A stretch of 64,000 bases of DNA from Xanthomonas sp. 3793 (GCF_024806835.1 NZ_JANTYU010000002.1:592138-656137); one strand, 5' to 3'. Shown: positions 33,303-43,443, counted from the stretch's first letter. Notes: generated by a model from the letters alone, not told the origin. Program-made: numbers and translations.

Positions 33303-35921
33303 GTGTTGATCGGCAAGGATGTGGTGCGACGCCTGAGAGGCGTCTTCTGGACGATGTGCGGAATCTGCGCGATTGCCGCAATCGCGATACCGGCGCAAGC
33401 GAACGAGGCGCCTAGCATGGCGCCGGCACCGGCATGGGTGGTGGCCGATGCGGTGCCCGACAGCGTGCCGGGTGCGAGCGGGCTGCGCTATGAGCTGGTG
33501 TCCGATCAGGTCGATCTCACCGGCCCGGCGGTGCGCGCGTACCGCCGGTTGAGCTATACGATACAGCGCGCCAAGAGCCTGGATGAGGCCGGGCAGATCT
33601 CCATCGATTACCAGCCGCAGTATCAGACATTGCAGCTCAACAGCCTGGACGTCTGGCGCGCGGGTCAGCGCATCGACATGCGCAGCCGTGCGCATTACGC
33701 CAAGCTGCGCCGCGAAAGCGGGCTGGAAGACGGTTTGATCGATGGCGCGCTGACGCTGTCGATCACCTTGCCGGATCTGCGCGTGGGCGACCGGGTCGAT
33801 TACGGCGTGACCATCACCGGCAGCAATCCGGTGTTCGGCAAGGGCTATTACGACATCTTCGATGCGCGCTACGGCGTGCCGCTGGGCGAACGGCGGGTCC
33901 GTGTGCGCTATCCCGCCGACATGGCCTTGCAGTGGCGCATCAGCGCGCCGGGCTTCAGCCGCAATGTCGGCAAGGCCGATGGGGTCGCGCTGTTGAACAT
34001 CGGGGCAAGCAACGTCGCCGCCGTGCAGGAGGAAAAAGGCGCTCCCGACGATGTGGACCCGTACGGGCTGATCGAAGTGTCCACTGCCGGAAACTGGGCG
34101 CGTGTGGCGGCGTGGGCCGCGCAGTTGTACCCGGATGCATTCAAGGATGCGCAGGTGGCTGCCAGCATGAGGCAGAGCCTGCGGCTGCGCAGCGACGATG
34201 CGCAAGGCGCACTGATGCGTGCGGTGGCCTTCGTGCAGGGCGAGATCCGTTACGTCGGCCTGGACATGGGCGAGAACTCGCATGCCCCGCATGCGCCGGA
34301 AGTGACATTGCGCAACCGCTACGGCGACTGCAAGGACAAGGCGACGCTGTTGATCGCGCTGTTGCAGCTGGCCGGCATCCGCGCCGAGCCGGTGCTGGTC
34401 AACAGCGACAAGGGCGCCACGCTGGACAAGCGCCTGCCGAGCCCCTACGCATTCGACCATGTCGTGGTGCGCGCGCATCTGCCGCAGGGCGATGTGTGGG
34501 TGGACGCCACGCGCGACCGCGAGGAAGGCTCGCTTGCGCAGCGTCGGCCGCTGCCGTTTGTGCGCGGATTACCGGTCCTGGCGGGGCAGGACGCCCTGGT
34601 CGACGTACCGGCGCCGATGCCGACCTTGCCGCAGGTCGAGGTGATTGAAGACATCGCGATTTCGCTGCGCAAACCGCAGCGGGTGGCCACCTTCAGCGTG
34701 GACACCACCTACCGGCAGGGACGCGGCGAGCGGGTGGCATCGAGTTTCGAAAACGATGGCGCGCAAACGGTGGGCGAGCGCTATCTGGAGTTCATGCAGC
34801 AGTACTACACCGCGCTGACACAGGTCGATGAGCCCACCATCGACGCTAGCGATGCATTGAATGTGCGCACGCACGAGACCTATCGGCTGGAATGGCCGGC
34901 GGCCGAAGGCGACGAAGTGGGCTTCCCGCTGTTTCAGCTCGGCGACTGGATGGACAGCTTGCCCAAGGAGGCGCGCAAGAGCCCGTTGGCGTTGCGCGGG
35001 CCGCAGCTGGCGCGGCAGACCGTGCGCGTGCAGACCGACCCGGCGGCCAAGGTGGATGCAGACACGCAGATCGTGTCCAACCCCTGGTTTCGCTTCTCGC
35101 GCACGATTGCGATGCGCGATGGCCGTATCGAGATCATCGGGCAATGGCAGCGCTACACCGACCGCATCCCCGCCAATGGGGTGGCACGTGCGGCGGCCGA
35201 TATGGAGCGCGCGCGCGACCTGCTGTACTTCAATCACGACCTCAAGCCGCAGCGGCGCAAGCAGCCGACCGATTGGCGGGCGCTGAGCTACCCACTAATC
35301 GGATTGCTGGCATTGATCGTGCTTGTGCTGGGTTGCCTGGCCTGGTGGCGTGGCGGCGGCCTGGGCGGGCTGCTGTTCGACCCGCACGGCACGGTGCAGC
35401 GCATGCCGCAGCAGAGCGGTTTGCGCCGCAGCGCCTGGGCGGTGTTTGCGGTGACCACGCTGTTGTCGGCGTGGATGTGGCTGCAGGCCTTGCCATGGTG
35501 GATGCAACTGGCCGGTGCGCTGGCCGTGGGAGCGCTGCTGGTGCTGGGCTGCGTGCTGCTCAAACAGCTGTTGCGCTGGATGGACAGCGCAGCGCAGCTC
35601 GAGCGGCTGCTGCCGGCGATGGCGGGCAGCGTCTTGCCATGGCTGGTGTGCGTGCTCGCCGGGCTGGTCGCGCTCAAGGGCAGGCCGGCCCTGCTGCAGA
35701 GCGGTGCCAGCGATCCGGCCGGCATGGCGCAGTTGTCGACGTGCGTGCTGCTGTTGCTGCTGGGCAGCCTGTGGTGGTCGGTGTGCTCGGTTCAGGCCGT
35801 TGCCGGTGCCGCCGGATGCGGGCGCACGCGCGCCTTCGGCGCCTGGGCCTTGACGCTGTCGCTGCTGGGTGTGGTCATCGCGGTGCTGGGCGTGCCGGTG
35901 GCGCTCGTGGCGACAGCCTGA
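33303..35921 (+). CDS. DUF3857 and transglutaminase-like domain membrane protein
   Basis: An 872-residue protein. A signal peptide (CGICAIAAIAIPAQA) precedes a DUF3857 beta-domain (about 60-250), a transglutaminase-like core with RYGDCKDKA (Cys343), AFDHVVV (His386) and VDATRD (Asp401), a second beta-rich domain (about 430-610), then five or six membrane helices from about 660. The complete Cys-His-Asp triad suggests an active thiol hydrolase or transferase in the periplasm, anchored at its C-terminus. GTG 33303 is three bases after GAGGAG; the next codon TTG 33306 is at better spacing. It follows the dehydrogenase by 10 bases. Confidence 0.85.
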   Translation: MLIGKDVVRRLRGVFWTMCGICAIAAIAIPAQANEAPSMAPAPAWVVADAVPDSVPGASGLRYELVSDQVDLTGPAVRAYRRLSYTIQRAKSLDEAGQISIDYQPQYQTLQLNSLDVWRAGQRIDMRSRAHYAKLRRESGLEDGLIDGALTLSITLPDLRVGDRVDYGVTITGSNPVFGKGYYDIFDARYGVPLGERRVRVRYPADMALQWRISAPGFSRNVGKADGVALLNIGASNVAAVQEEKGAPDDVDPYGLIEVSTAGNWARVAAWAAQLYPDAFKDAQVAASMRQSLRLRSDDAQGALMRAVAFVQGEIRYVGLDMGENSHAPHAPEVTLRNRYGDCKDKATLLIALLQLAGIRAEPVLVNSDKGATLDKRLPSPYAFDHVVVRAHLPQGDVWVDATRDREEGSLAQRRPLPFVRGLPVLAGQDALVDVPAPMPTLPQVEVIEDIAISLRKPQRVATFSVDTTYRQGRGERVASSFENDGAQTVGERYLEFMQQYYTALTQVDEPTIDASDALNVRTHETYRLEWPAAEGDEVGFPLFQLGDWMDSLPKEARKSPLALRGPQLARQTVRVQTDPAAKVDADTQIVSNPWFRFSRTIAMRDGRIEIIGQWQRYTDRIPANGVARAAADMERARDLLYFNHDLKPQRRKQPTDWRALSYPLIGLLALIVLVLGCLAWWRGGGLGGLLFDPHGTVQRMPQQSGLRRSAWAVFAVTTLLSAWMWLQALPWWMQLAGALAVGALLVLGCVLLKQLLRWMDSAAQLERLLPAMAGSVLPWLVCVLAGLVALKGRPALLQSGASDPAGMAQLSTCVLLLLLGSLWWSVCSVQAVAGAAGCGRTRAFGAWALTLSLLGVVIAVLGVPVALVATA

Positions 35922-36055
35922 GATGGGCCATCGCCGCAATGCCGCTGGCGATGGCAACGATGGCGGCAGGCAGCTGAGATGCATGCAAGGGCTTTGCAAA
36001 GGCGCACAGGGCTGTGACACTGCCAGCCCCTCGTCGTTGCCGCGGAGCCAGCTTG

Positions 36056-36700
36056 ATGTCGACCGTGCGTCCCCCGTTGACCGTGCATGGCATGTCCAGT
36101 TCCGGCAACTGCTACAAGGTGCGTCTGCTGCTGGAGCAGCTGGGTAGCCGCTATCACTGGGTCGAAGTGGACAGCGTGGCCGGGCAGACCCGCACGCCGG
36201 ACTACCTGGCCAAGAATCCCAATGGCAAGGTGCCGATGGTGGAACGCGACGACGGCCGCGTGCTTACCGAATCCAACGCGATCCTGTTCTGGCTGGCCGA
36301 GGGCACGCCTTACCTGCCCACCGATGCGTGGCAACGCGCGCAAGCGCTGAGCTGGATGTTCTTCGAGCAGTACAGCCACGAGCCGTATTTGGCGGTGGCG
36401 CGTTTCATCAGCCTGTGGACACCGCGCGATGCAGCGCGCCGCGCCGAACTGCCGCAGCTGCGTGTGCGCGGCGAGCAGGCGCTGGCGGTGATGGAGCAGC
36501 ATCTGCAGCAGCACGCCTGGTTCACCGGCAGCGATTACGGCGTCGCCGATATCGCGCTGTTTGCGTACACCCATTGCGCCGAGGACGGCGGCTTCGATCT
36601 GGAACGCTGGCCGGCGATCGGCGCCTGGCTGCAACGCGTGCAGGCCTTGCCCGGGTTTGTCGCGATGCCGGCGCCCGCGTCCGCCTCGGTGAGCGCATGA
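36056..36700 (+). CDS. Glutathione S-transferase
   Basis: A 214-residue GST. The thioredoxin-like domain has SSSGNCYKVRLLLEQLG with a Ser/Cys-type active-site region, NPNGKVPMVERDDGRVLTESNAIL with cis-Pro and the ESxAI segment, and the C-terminal helical domain ends VADIALFAYTHCAEDGGFDL. GGAG eight bases upstream supports ATG 36056. Only 40 bases separate it from asnB. It differs from the GST at 24 kb, so the two are paralogues with separate roles. Confidence 0.88.
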   Translation: MSTVRPPLTVHGMSSSGNCYKVRLLLEQLGSRYHWVEVDSVAGQTRTPDYLAKNPNGKVPMVERDDGRVLTESNAILFWLAEGTPYLPTDAWQRAQALSWMFFEQYSHEPYLAVARFISLWTPRDAARRAELPQLRVRGEQALAVMEQHLQQHAWFTGSDYGVADIALFAYTHCAEDGGFDLERWPAIGAWLQRVQALPGFVAMPAPASASVSA

Positions 36701-36740
36701 GCGATATGCACGGCATCGGCCGCCCGCAGGAGCACTGACG

Positions 36741-38681
36741 ATGTGCGGATTGGCAGGAATGCTGCTGGCATCGCCGCGCCTGCATGGCGAGCAGCTCGAT
36801 GCGCTGGTGCGACCGATGGGCGCGGTCCTGCGCCATCGCGGCCCGGACGATGCCGGCACCTGGTGCGATGCGCAGGCCGGTGTGGCGCTGGCGCATCAAC
36901 GCTTGAGCATTCTGGATCTGTCGCCGCTGGGCCATCAGCCGATGCGCTCGGCCGACGGCCGCTACGTGCTGGCCTACAACGGCGAGGTCTACAACTTTGC
37001 GCAGCTGCGCGCTGCACTGGCCGCGCTGGGGCATCGCTTCCGCGGGCATTCCGATACCGAAGTGCTGCTGGCGGCGGTGGTGGAGTGGGGGCTGGACGAC
37101 ACCCTGGGCCGCTGCAACGGCATGTTCGCCATCGCGCTCTGGGACGAACGCGATAACTGCCTGTATCTCGCCCGCGATCGCGTCGGCAAGAAACCGCTGT
37201 ACTACGGCTGGGCCGGCGACACGCTGGTGTTCGGTTCCGAACTCAAGGCGTTGTGGCAGCACCCGGATTTCGACAACGGCGTGGATCGCGATGCGCTGAC
37301 CTTGCTGCTGCGGCTGGGCTATATCCCGGCGCCGGCCTGCATCCACGAGCGCACCTTCAAGCTGATGCCTGGCCGGGTGCTGCGGCTGGATGCGCAGATG
37401 GTGGCGGCCGGCGCGGCCGCGCATCGCCCCGACCAGGCGCAACAGCCGTTCTGGAACGCGCGCGAGGCGATGCAGCGCGCGCTGGCGGCGCCGTTCACCG
37501 GCAGCGATGCGCAGGCCGAAGAGCAACTCGATAGCGTGCTGCGCGATGCGGTGGCGCTGCGCATGGTGGCCGATGTGCCGGTGGGTGTGTTCCTGTCCGG
37601 CGGCACCGACTCGTCCATCGTCACCGCGATGATGCAGGCGCAAAGCAGCCAGCCTGTGCATACCTTCAGCATCGGCTTCGAAGGCTCGCATCACGACGAA
37701 GCGCCGCTGGCGCGCGAAGTGGCCACACATCTGCACACCGACCACACCGAGCTCTACGTCAGCGGCGCAGACGCGCTGGCGGTGGTGCCGACCTTGCCTG
37801 ACATGTTCGACGAGCCCTTCGCCGATGCCTCGCAGGTGCCGACCGCGCTGGTGGCACGGCTGGCGCGTGGCGGGGTGACGGTGGCGCTGTCCGGCGATGG
37901 TGGCGACGAGTTGTTCTTCGGCTACGGCCGGTACCAGCGTGCGCTGCGCAACTGGCGCATGCATGGGCTGGTGCCGGGGCCGCTGCGGCGGTTGATGGCG
38001 CTGGCGGCGCGCCGCAACGGCGAGTCCTCGCGTACCGGCGGCCTGGCCGCGCTGGTGGCCGAGGCCGGCGCACGCGGCATCGGCGACATCTACCGCAACC
38101 GCATCTCGCGCTGGCGCGATCCGGCCGCGGTGGTGCTGGGCGCCACCGAGCCGGACAGTTTCTACAGCCTGGCCGACCCGCTGCACGGCTCCGGCACCCC
38201 CGCCGACGCGATGATGCTGGCCGATTTCGCCGCCTATCTGCCCGACGACCTGCTGTGCAAGGTGGACCGCACCACCATGGCGGTGGGCCTGGAGGCGCGC
38301 GCGCCGCTGCTGGACTGGCGCGTGGCCGAATTCGCCTGGTCGTTGCCGCTCTCGCTCAAGTACCGCGACGGGGTCAGCAAGTACCTGCTCAAGCGCGTGC
38401 TGTGCCGCTACCTGCCCGACCCGATGGTCTACCGCGGCAAGCGCGGCTTCGGCGCGCCGGTCAGCGCATGGCTGCGTGGCGACCTGCACGGCTGGGCCGA
38501 CGATCTGCTGGCGCACGCCACCCTGGAGCGCGAAGGCGTGTTCGCCGCCGACACCGTGGCCGGGCTATGGCGCGACTTCAACGGTGGCGAGCGCAAATGG
38601 CATACGCACCTGTGGACGGTACTGATGTTTCAGGCCTGGCAGGCGCATTGGCGCGCGCAACGCGCGGCGATCACGCGCTGA
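36741..38681 (+). CDS. asnB: Asparagine synthase (glutamine-hydrolysing)
   Basis: Makes asparagine from aspartate, ATP and glutamine. The 646-residue protein begins MCGLAGM, so Cys2 is the class II glutaminase nucleophile after Met removal; RHRGPDDAGTW and the LAYNGEVYN motif complete the N-terminal domain. The synthetase domain has the PP-loop SGGTDSS (286-292) and, further on, SGDGGDELFFGYGRY. The start has AGGAG eight bases upstream. At about 640 residues it is longer than E. coli AsnB, mostly at the C-terminus, as in a subgroup sometimes found with polysaccharide or exosortase genes; none are here. Confidence 0.92.
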   Translation: MCGLAGMLLASPRLHGEQLDALVRPMGAVLRHRGPDDAGTWCDAQAGVALAHQRLSILDLSPLGHQPMRSADGRYVLAYNGEVYNFAQLRAALAALGHRFRGHSDTEVLLAAVVEWGLDDTLGRCNGMFAIALWDERDNCLYLARDRVGKKPLYYGWAGDTLVFGSELKALWQHPDFDNGVDRDALTLLLRLGYIPAPACIHERTFKLMPGRVLRLDAQMVAAGAAAHRPDQAQQPFWNAREAMQRALAAPFTGSDAQAEEQLDSVLRDAVALRMVADVPVGVFLSGGTDSSIVTAMMQAQSSQPVHTFSIGFEGSHHDEAPLAREVATHLHTDHTELYVSGADALAVVPTLPDMFDEPFADASQVPTALVARLARGGVTVALSGDGGDELFFGYGRYQRALRNWRMHGLVPGPLRRLMALAARRNGESSRTGGLAALVAEAGARGIGDIYRNRISRWRDPAAVVLGATEPDSFYSLADPLHGSGTPADAMMLADFAAYLPDDLLCKVDRTTMAVGLEARAPLLDWRVAEFAWSLPLSLKYRDGVSKYLLKRVLCRYLPDPMVYRGKRGFGAPVSAWLRGDLHGWADDLLAHATLEREGVFAADTVAGLWRDFNGGERKWHTHLWTVLMFQAWQAHWRAQRAAITR

Positions 38682-38946
38682 TCCAGGTCAACGTGGTGAT
38701 CTTGGATGCGGCGGCCAAGCGCTGCGCGGTGTGCGAAACCGCGCTGCCGTTGCCGAGGTGTTGCTGACGCTTGAACCTGCCATTCGGACATCGGGCCGGG
38801 CAGGGCAGGGCGCGTCAGCGCCTTGCGGACTGTCACGGCGCCGGTTGCCGGTGCCTGCGGTCGATCGCCCGGAGCCGGACGGCGCTTCACCGGCTCTGAG
38901 CATCGCGCTGGGTAGGGTGGGGCTCGGTTTCCACGGAGCGTCTCCC

Positions 38947-39501
38947 ATGAGCAAGATCACCATCGCCGTCCTGGTCGGCAGCCTGCGCGCAGAGTCCTAC
39001 AACCGTCAGCTGGCGCGCGCGCTGGAGCATCTGGCCGGCGACAAGGCCGTCTTCGAGTATGTGGAGATCGGCGATATCCCGCTGTACAACCAGGACCGCG
39101 ACAGCGACTACCCGGCCGAGGGCACGCGCCTGAAGCAACAGATCCGCGCGGCCGATGCGGTGTTGTTCGTCACCCCCGAATACAACCGGTCGATTCCCGG
39201 CGTGCTCAAGAACGCCATCGATACCGGCTCACGTCCTTACGGCGACAGCGCGTTCAGCGGCAAGCCGGCAGCGGTGGTAGGCATCTCGGTCGGTGCGATC
39301 GGCACCGCGACCGCGCAGCAGCATCTGCGCAACGTGCTGGCGTATCTGAACATGCATGTGCTCGGCCAGCCGGAGGTCTTCCTGCAGTACAAGGACGGCC
39401 TGTTCGGCCCGGACAATCAGATCGCCAATGCCGACAGCCGCAAGTTCCTGCAGGGCTTTGTCGACGCGTTTGTGGGCCTGGTCGCGCACCTCAAGCGCTG
39501 A
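38947..39501 (+). CDS. NADPH-dependent FMN reductase (flavodoxin-like)
   Basis: A 184-residue flavoprotein. The FMN-binding VGSLRAESYNRQLA after the first strand, and TPEYNRSIPGVLKNAIDTGSRP around the flavin edge, are the hallmarks of the NADPH-dependent FMN reductase/azoreductase (ChrR/YieF) family, which reduces quinones, azo dyes and chromate in vitro. GGAG precedes ATG 38947 by about nine bases. It is followed by dnaB, apparently unrelated. Confidence 0.9.
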   Translation: MSKITIAVLVGSLRAESYNRQLARALEHLAGDKAVFEYVEIGDIPLYNQDRDSDYPAEGTRLKQQIRAADAVLFVTPEYNRSIPGVLKNAIDTGSRPYGDSAFSGKPAAVVGISVGAIGTATAQQHLRNVLAYLNMHVLGQPEVFLQYKDGLFGPDNQIANADSRKFLQGFVDAFVGLVAHLKR

Positions 39502-39722
39502 GTTGATCACAGCGTTGTCCCGGCGGGTGCACGCTCGCCGGGAAGCTTGGTCGGTGGTCTGAAAGCCAGGCAGGGCAGGGGTCGCGGCTGCTGCGACAGT
39601 GCTCGCGTACAAGCGTGATGCACTGGCTGTCCACCAGTTATCCACAGAGTTGTGCATGGTCGTCGGCGCCGTCGATGACTATGCTTCCTGCCCTCGTCTC
39701 CCCGCGTCAGGTTTGTCTGTCC

Positions 39723-41153
39723 ATGTCCGCTCGTCCTGGTTTCCGTTCCAAGCGCAATCGCGATCGCGACGACGACGATTACGATCGTCCCGAGCCGCGG
39801 ATTGACCAGCTGCGCGTGCCCCCCCATTCGGTCGAGGCCGAGCAGGCGGTACTCGGCGGGCTGATGCTGGCGCCGGATGCGTTCGATCGGGTCAACGACC
39901 AGCTCACCGAAAACGACTTTTACCGTCGCGATCACCGGCTGATCTACCGTGCGATCCGCGAACTGAACGAGAAGGACCGCCCCTTCGATGCGGTGACCCT
40001 GGGCGAGTGGTTCGAATCGCAGGGCAAGCTGGAGCAGGTTGGCGATGGCGCATACCTGATCGAGCTGGCCAGCACCACGCCGTCGGCCGCCAATATCGCC
40101 GCATATGCGGAAATCGTCCGCGACAAGGCGGTGCTGCGGCAGCTGATCGAGGTGGGCACCACCATCGTCAACGACGGTTTCCAGCCGGAAGGTCGCGAGA
40201 GCGTGGAGTTGCTGTCGGCCGCGGAAAAGGCAGTATTCAAGATCGCCGAGGCCGGCGCGCGCGGACGCACCGATTTCGTGGCGATGCCGGGCGCATTGAA
40301 GGACGCGTTCGAAGAGCTGCGCAACCGTTTCGAAAACGGCGGCAACATCACCGGCCTGCCTACCGGCTACACCGACTTCGACGCGATGACCGCCGGCCTG
40401 CAGCCAACCGATCTGATCATCCTGGCCGCGCGCCCGGCGATGGGCAAGACCACCTTTGCGCTGAACATTGCCGAGTACGCCGCAATCAAGTCCAAGAAGG
40501 GCGTGGCGGTGTTTTCGATGGAAATGTCGGCATCGCAGCTGGCGATGCGTCTGATCTCCTCCAACGGCCGCATCAATGCGCAGCGTCTGCGTACCGGCGC
40601 GCTGGAAGACGAGGATTGGGCGCGCGTGACCGGCGCGATCAAGATGCTGAAGGAAACCAAGATCTTCATCGACGATACGCCGGGCGTGTCGCCGGAAGTG
40701 CTGCGCTCCAAGTGCCGCCGGCTCAAGCGCGAACACGACCTGGGCCTGATCGTGATCGACTACCTGCAGCTGATGTCGGTGCCGGGTAACAGCGAAAACC
40801 GCGCGACCGAAATCTCGGAAATCTCGCGTGGTCTCAAGGGTCTGGCCAAGGAACTCAACGTGCCGGTGATCGCGCTGTCGCAGCTCAACCGCTCGCTGGA
40901 AACGCGCACCGACAAGCGCCCGGTGATGGCCGACTTGCGCGAATCCGGCGCTATCGAGCAGGACGCGGACATGATCGTCTTCATCTACCGCGATGATTAC
41001 TACAACAAGGAAAATTCGCCGGACAAGGGCCTGGCCGAGATCATCATCGGCAAGCACCGCGGCGGCCCGACCGGCTCGTGCAAGTTGAAATTCTTCGGCG
41101 AATACACCCGCTTCGACAACCTGGCGCACGATTCGGTCGGCAGTTTCGAGTAA
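39723..41153 (+). CDS. dnaB: Replicative DNA helicase DnaB
   Basis: Hexameric 5'-3' helicase at the replication fork. The 476-residue protein has an Asp/Arg-rich N-terminal tail, the DnaB N-terminal domain (HSVEAEQAVLGGLM, about 37-150), a linker helix, and the RecA-like domain with Walker A ARPAMGKTT (Lys242), Walker B IVIDYLQLM and the motif RESGAIEQDADMIVFI. There is no intein, a known insertion point in some DnaB proteins. ATG 39723 was chosen because the preceding in-frame codons are not conserved. Confidence 0.96.
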   Translation: MSARPGFRSKRNRDRDDDDYDRPEPRIDQLRVPPHSVEAEQAVLGGLMLAPDAFDRVNDQLTENDFYRRDHRLIYRAIRELNEKDRPFDAVTLGEWFESQGKLEQVGDGAYLIELASTTPSAANIAAYAEIVRDKAVLRQLIEVGTTIVNDGFQPEGRESVELLSAAEKAVFKIAEAGARGRTDFVAMPGALKDAFEELRNRFENGGNITGLPTGYTDFDAMTAGLQPTDLIILAARPAMGKTTFALNIAEYAAIKSKKGVAVFSMEMSASQLAMRLISSNGRINAQRLRTGALEDEDWARVTGAIKMLKETKIFIDDTPGVSPEVLRSKCRRLKREHDLGLIVIDYLQLMSVPGNSENRATEISEISRGLKGLAKELNVPVIALSQLNRSLETRTDKRPVMADLRESGAIEQDADMIVFIYRDDYYNKENSPDKGLAEIIIGKHRGGPTGSCKLKFFGEYTRFDNLAHDSVGSFE

Positions 41154-41249
41154 GCGTTCTGTTTTGGTTCTCCAAAAAGCGACGACGCTCAGCGGGCGCG
41201 GCCCGCGTCGTGGCGTCCGTACGTACGCGACCACGTTGGCAGCTGCGAT
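41154..41249. other. Spacer after dnaB
   Basis: GC-rich sequence including GCGGGC and GCCCGC arms (near 41200) that could fold into a stem. No U-run follows, so it is not a clear terminator. Confidence 0.3.
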
Positions 41250-41342
41250 GCCCTCACCGCTTGCGCGACCGTGCGGCGGCATGGATGCCGCCACCGAGCC
41301 TGCATGCACGCACTTGCGGCGTGTCCCGCAAGCGGTGAGGGC
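41250..41342. repeat. Nested inverted-repeat element
   Basis: GCCCTCACCGCTTGCG (41250-41265) has an exact complement at 41327-41342. The enclosed 61 bases contain a second perfect hairpin, GGCGGCAT/ATGCCGCC around 41275-41292. This two-level structure resembles a non-autonomous palindromic element or a structured RNA more than a terminator. Confidence 0.7.
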
Positions 41343-41877
41343 GTCGCGCCCTCGACCCGCTCGGCGTGGCAACATCCAAATTGCGTTGAAGCTCAGCTCT
41401 CGGTCGCCTTGATCGGTCGCCTTGAGAGGTGATTGAACGGCGTGGATGCGGTGTTTTAGAGCGGATGATCTGCGGGTCTGCTGCAGAGGCCGTGCCCGCC
41501 CACCATCGCGGTGCACGCTGCAGGTACGTCCATGTAAGCTCTTCTGCGTCATTCATGCCGCATAAGGTCCCTCGACGGTGGACGGGCAAGGACAAGTGGA
41601 GATGGTCGGTGTGCATGGTTGCGAGCAGTGCATGCTGCGCGGCCGGTTGATCAGGTGCGGGGTGATCAACTCAGTTCGATCTGAACCGGACAATGTCACT
41701 GTTGTTCACGATATCGCTCCACTGGTCAACGAAGGCTGGCATGGCCAACCGCGCTGCCGCCATCGCTACAGGGGGCGGGAGGGCTCTTAGCGGGGCCAGG
41801 AGTGCTCACCCTGCATCGCGCCATCGTTGCACCTGCTGTCTTATGCTGCGCAGCCTTATCGTCGCTGCCGAGTTCGT
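41343..41877. other. Noncoding stretch before the photolyase gene
   Basis: About 535 bases with short open frames only, lacking ribosome-binding sites or domain patterns. The composition is a little lower in GC than neighbouring genes (for example 41420-41700). I see no RNA gene. It may hold remnants of a lost gene. Confidence 0.4.
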
Positions 41878-43296
41878 ATGTCCTACGCCATCGTCTGGTT
41901 CCGTCGCGATCTGCGTCTGCAGGACAACCCGGCCCTGCGTGCCGCGCTCGATGCCGGGCATGACCCGATTCCGCTCTACATCGACGCACCGCACGAAGAA
42001 GGCGAGTGGACCCCTGGCGCAGCGTCGCGCAGCTGGCGGCATCGCTCGCTGGCGGCGCTGGACAACGCGCTGCGTGCGCTGGGGAGCGGCCTGGTCGTGC
42101 GTGCCGGCGACAGTGCGCAGGTGCTGGATGAGGTGATCGCGCAGACCGGCGCGGTGGCGGTGTACTGGAACCGCAAATACGAACCGGCCACCCAACCGCG
42201 CGATGCGCAGATCAAACGCAGCCTGCGTGAGCGCGGCATCGAGGTGCAAAGCTGCAATTCTGCGCTGCTGTTCGAGCCCTGGCAGTTGTCCACCCAGCAA
42301 GGTGGCCCGTACAAGGTGTTCACCCCGTTCTGGCGCAACGCGCTGAGCCAGCTGCAGTTGCCCGCCGCCGTGCCTGCGCCGCGCAGCTTGCCGCCGTTGC
42401 CGGCAGCGCTGAAAACCGCTGCGCTGGAGTCGCTGGCCTTGCTGCCGCGCTTGAACTGGGACCACGGGTTCTGGGAGCACTGGCAGCCCGGTGAGGCCGG
42501 TGCGCATGAAATGCTGGAGATCTTCAGCGACGGTGCGCTCAACGGGTATCGCGAAAACCGCGACCGTCCCGATCGCGTCGGTACCTCGCAGCTGTCGCCG
42601 CACCTGCACTTCGGCGAGATCGCACCGTGGCGTATTGCCGGCATGCTGGACGCGCAGCGCAATGCGCGCAACGGCGCCGAGATCGATGGCTATATCCGCC
42701 AACTGGGCTGGCGCGATTTTTCGTATCACCTGCTGCATCACTTCCCCGACACCACCAACCAGAATCTCAATCCGCGCTTCGAAGGGTTCGACTGGGCCAA
42801 GGCCGACCCAGTTGCGCTGCAGGCCTGGCAACGCGGCCGCACCGGCATTCCGATCGTCGATGCGGGCATGCGCCAGCTCTGGCATACCGGCTGGATGCAC
42901 AACCGCGTGCGCATGATCGTGGCCAGTCTGCTGTGCAAGCACTTGCGCGTGCACTGGATCGAAGGCGCGCGCTGGTTCTGGGACACGCTGGTGGATGCGG
43001 ACCTGGCCAACAACACCATGGGCTGGCAATGGGTGGCCGGCACCGGTGCCGATGCCGCGCCGTATTTCCGCGTGTTCAACCCGGTGACGCAGGCGGAAAA
43101 ATTCGATCCGCAGGCCGCGTACATCACGCGCTGGGTGCCCGAACTCGGCAAGCTCGCGGTGAAGGAACGCTTCGCCCCCTGGCTGCATCCGTTGTCGCTC
43201 GCGCGCTTGGCACCAGAGTATCCGCGCACACCGATCATCGGTCTGGCAGAAGGGCGTGATGCGGCGTTGGCTGCGTATGCAAAGACAAAGGGCTGA
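41878..43296 (+). CDS. phrB: Deoxyribodipyrimidine photolyase
   Basis: Light-driven repair of UV-induced cyclobutane dimers. The 472-residue protein has the antenna domain starting MSYAIVWFRRDLRLQDNPAL and a C-terminal FAD domain with RQLGWRDFSYHLLHHFPDT, GIPIVDAGMRQLWHTGWMHNRVRMIVASLL and WQWVAGTGADAAPYFRVFNP, all diagnostic of class I CPD photolyase. ATG 41878 fits the family; there is no strong ribosome-binding site. It stands alone. Confidence 0.95.
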   Translation: MSYAIVWFRRDLRLQDNPALRAALDAGHDPIPLYIDAPHEEGEWTPGAASRSWRHRSLAALDNALRALGSGLVVRAGDSAQVLDEVIAQTGAVAVYWNRKYEPATQPRDAQIKRSLRERGIEVQSCNSALLFEPWQLSTQQGGPYKVFTPFWRNALSQLQLPAAVPAPRSLPPLPAALKTAALESLALLPRLNWDHGFWEHWQPGEAGAHEMLEIFSDGALNGYRENRDRPDRVGTSQLSPHLHFGEIAPWRIAGMLDAQRNARNGAEIDGYIRQLGWRDFSYHLLHHFPDTTNQNLNPRFEGFDWAKADPVALQAWQRGRTGIPIVDAGMRQLWHTGWMHNRVRMIVASLLCKHLRVHWIEGARWFWDTLVDADLANNTMGWQWVAGTGADAAPYFRVFNPVTQAEKFDPQAAYITRWVPELGKLAVKERFAPWLHPLSLARLAPEYPRTPIIGLAEGRDAALAAYAKTKG

Positions 43297-43429
43297 GTGA
43301 AACGTCGCTGTCAGTGCGCGTGCCGATGTGCTTTTCTTGATGAGACGTCGCGCCACGGGCGCGTCTTCGAAGCGGCCATCTGGCGATGCAGGAAGAGGTC
43401 GTTTTGGTCTTGTTTTCGCGCGTGATTAT

Positions 43430-43443
43430 CGAAAACGTTTTCC
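43430..43443. promoter_or_regulatory. Perfect GAAAACGTTTTC palindrome
   Basis: A 12-bp perfect palindrome (43431-43442) with the same AAACGTTT core as the bglX and M14 sites, about 120 bases upstream of the OmpA-type gene. It is a candidate LacI-family binding site; the outermost bases of the usual pattern (TG...CA) are missing. Confidence 0.35.
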
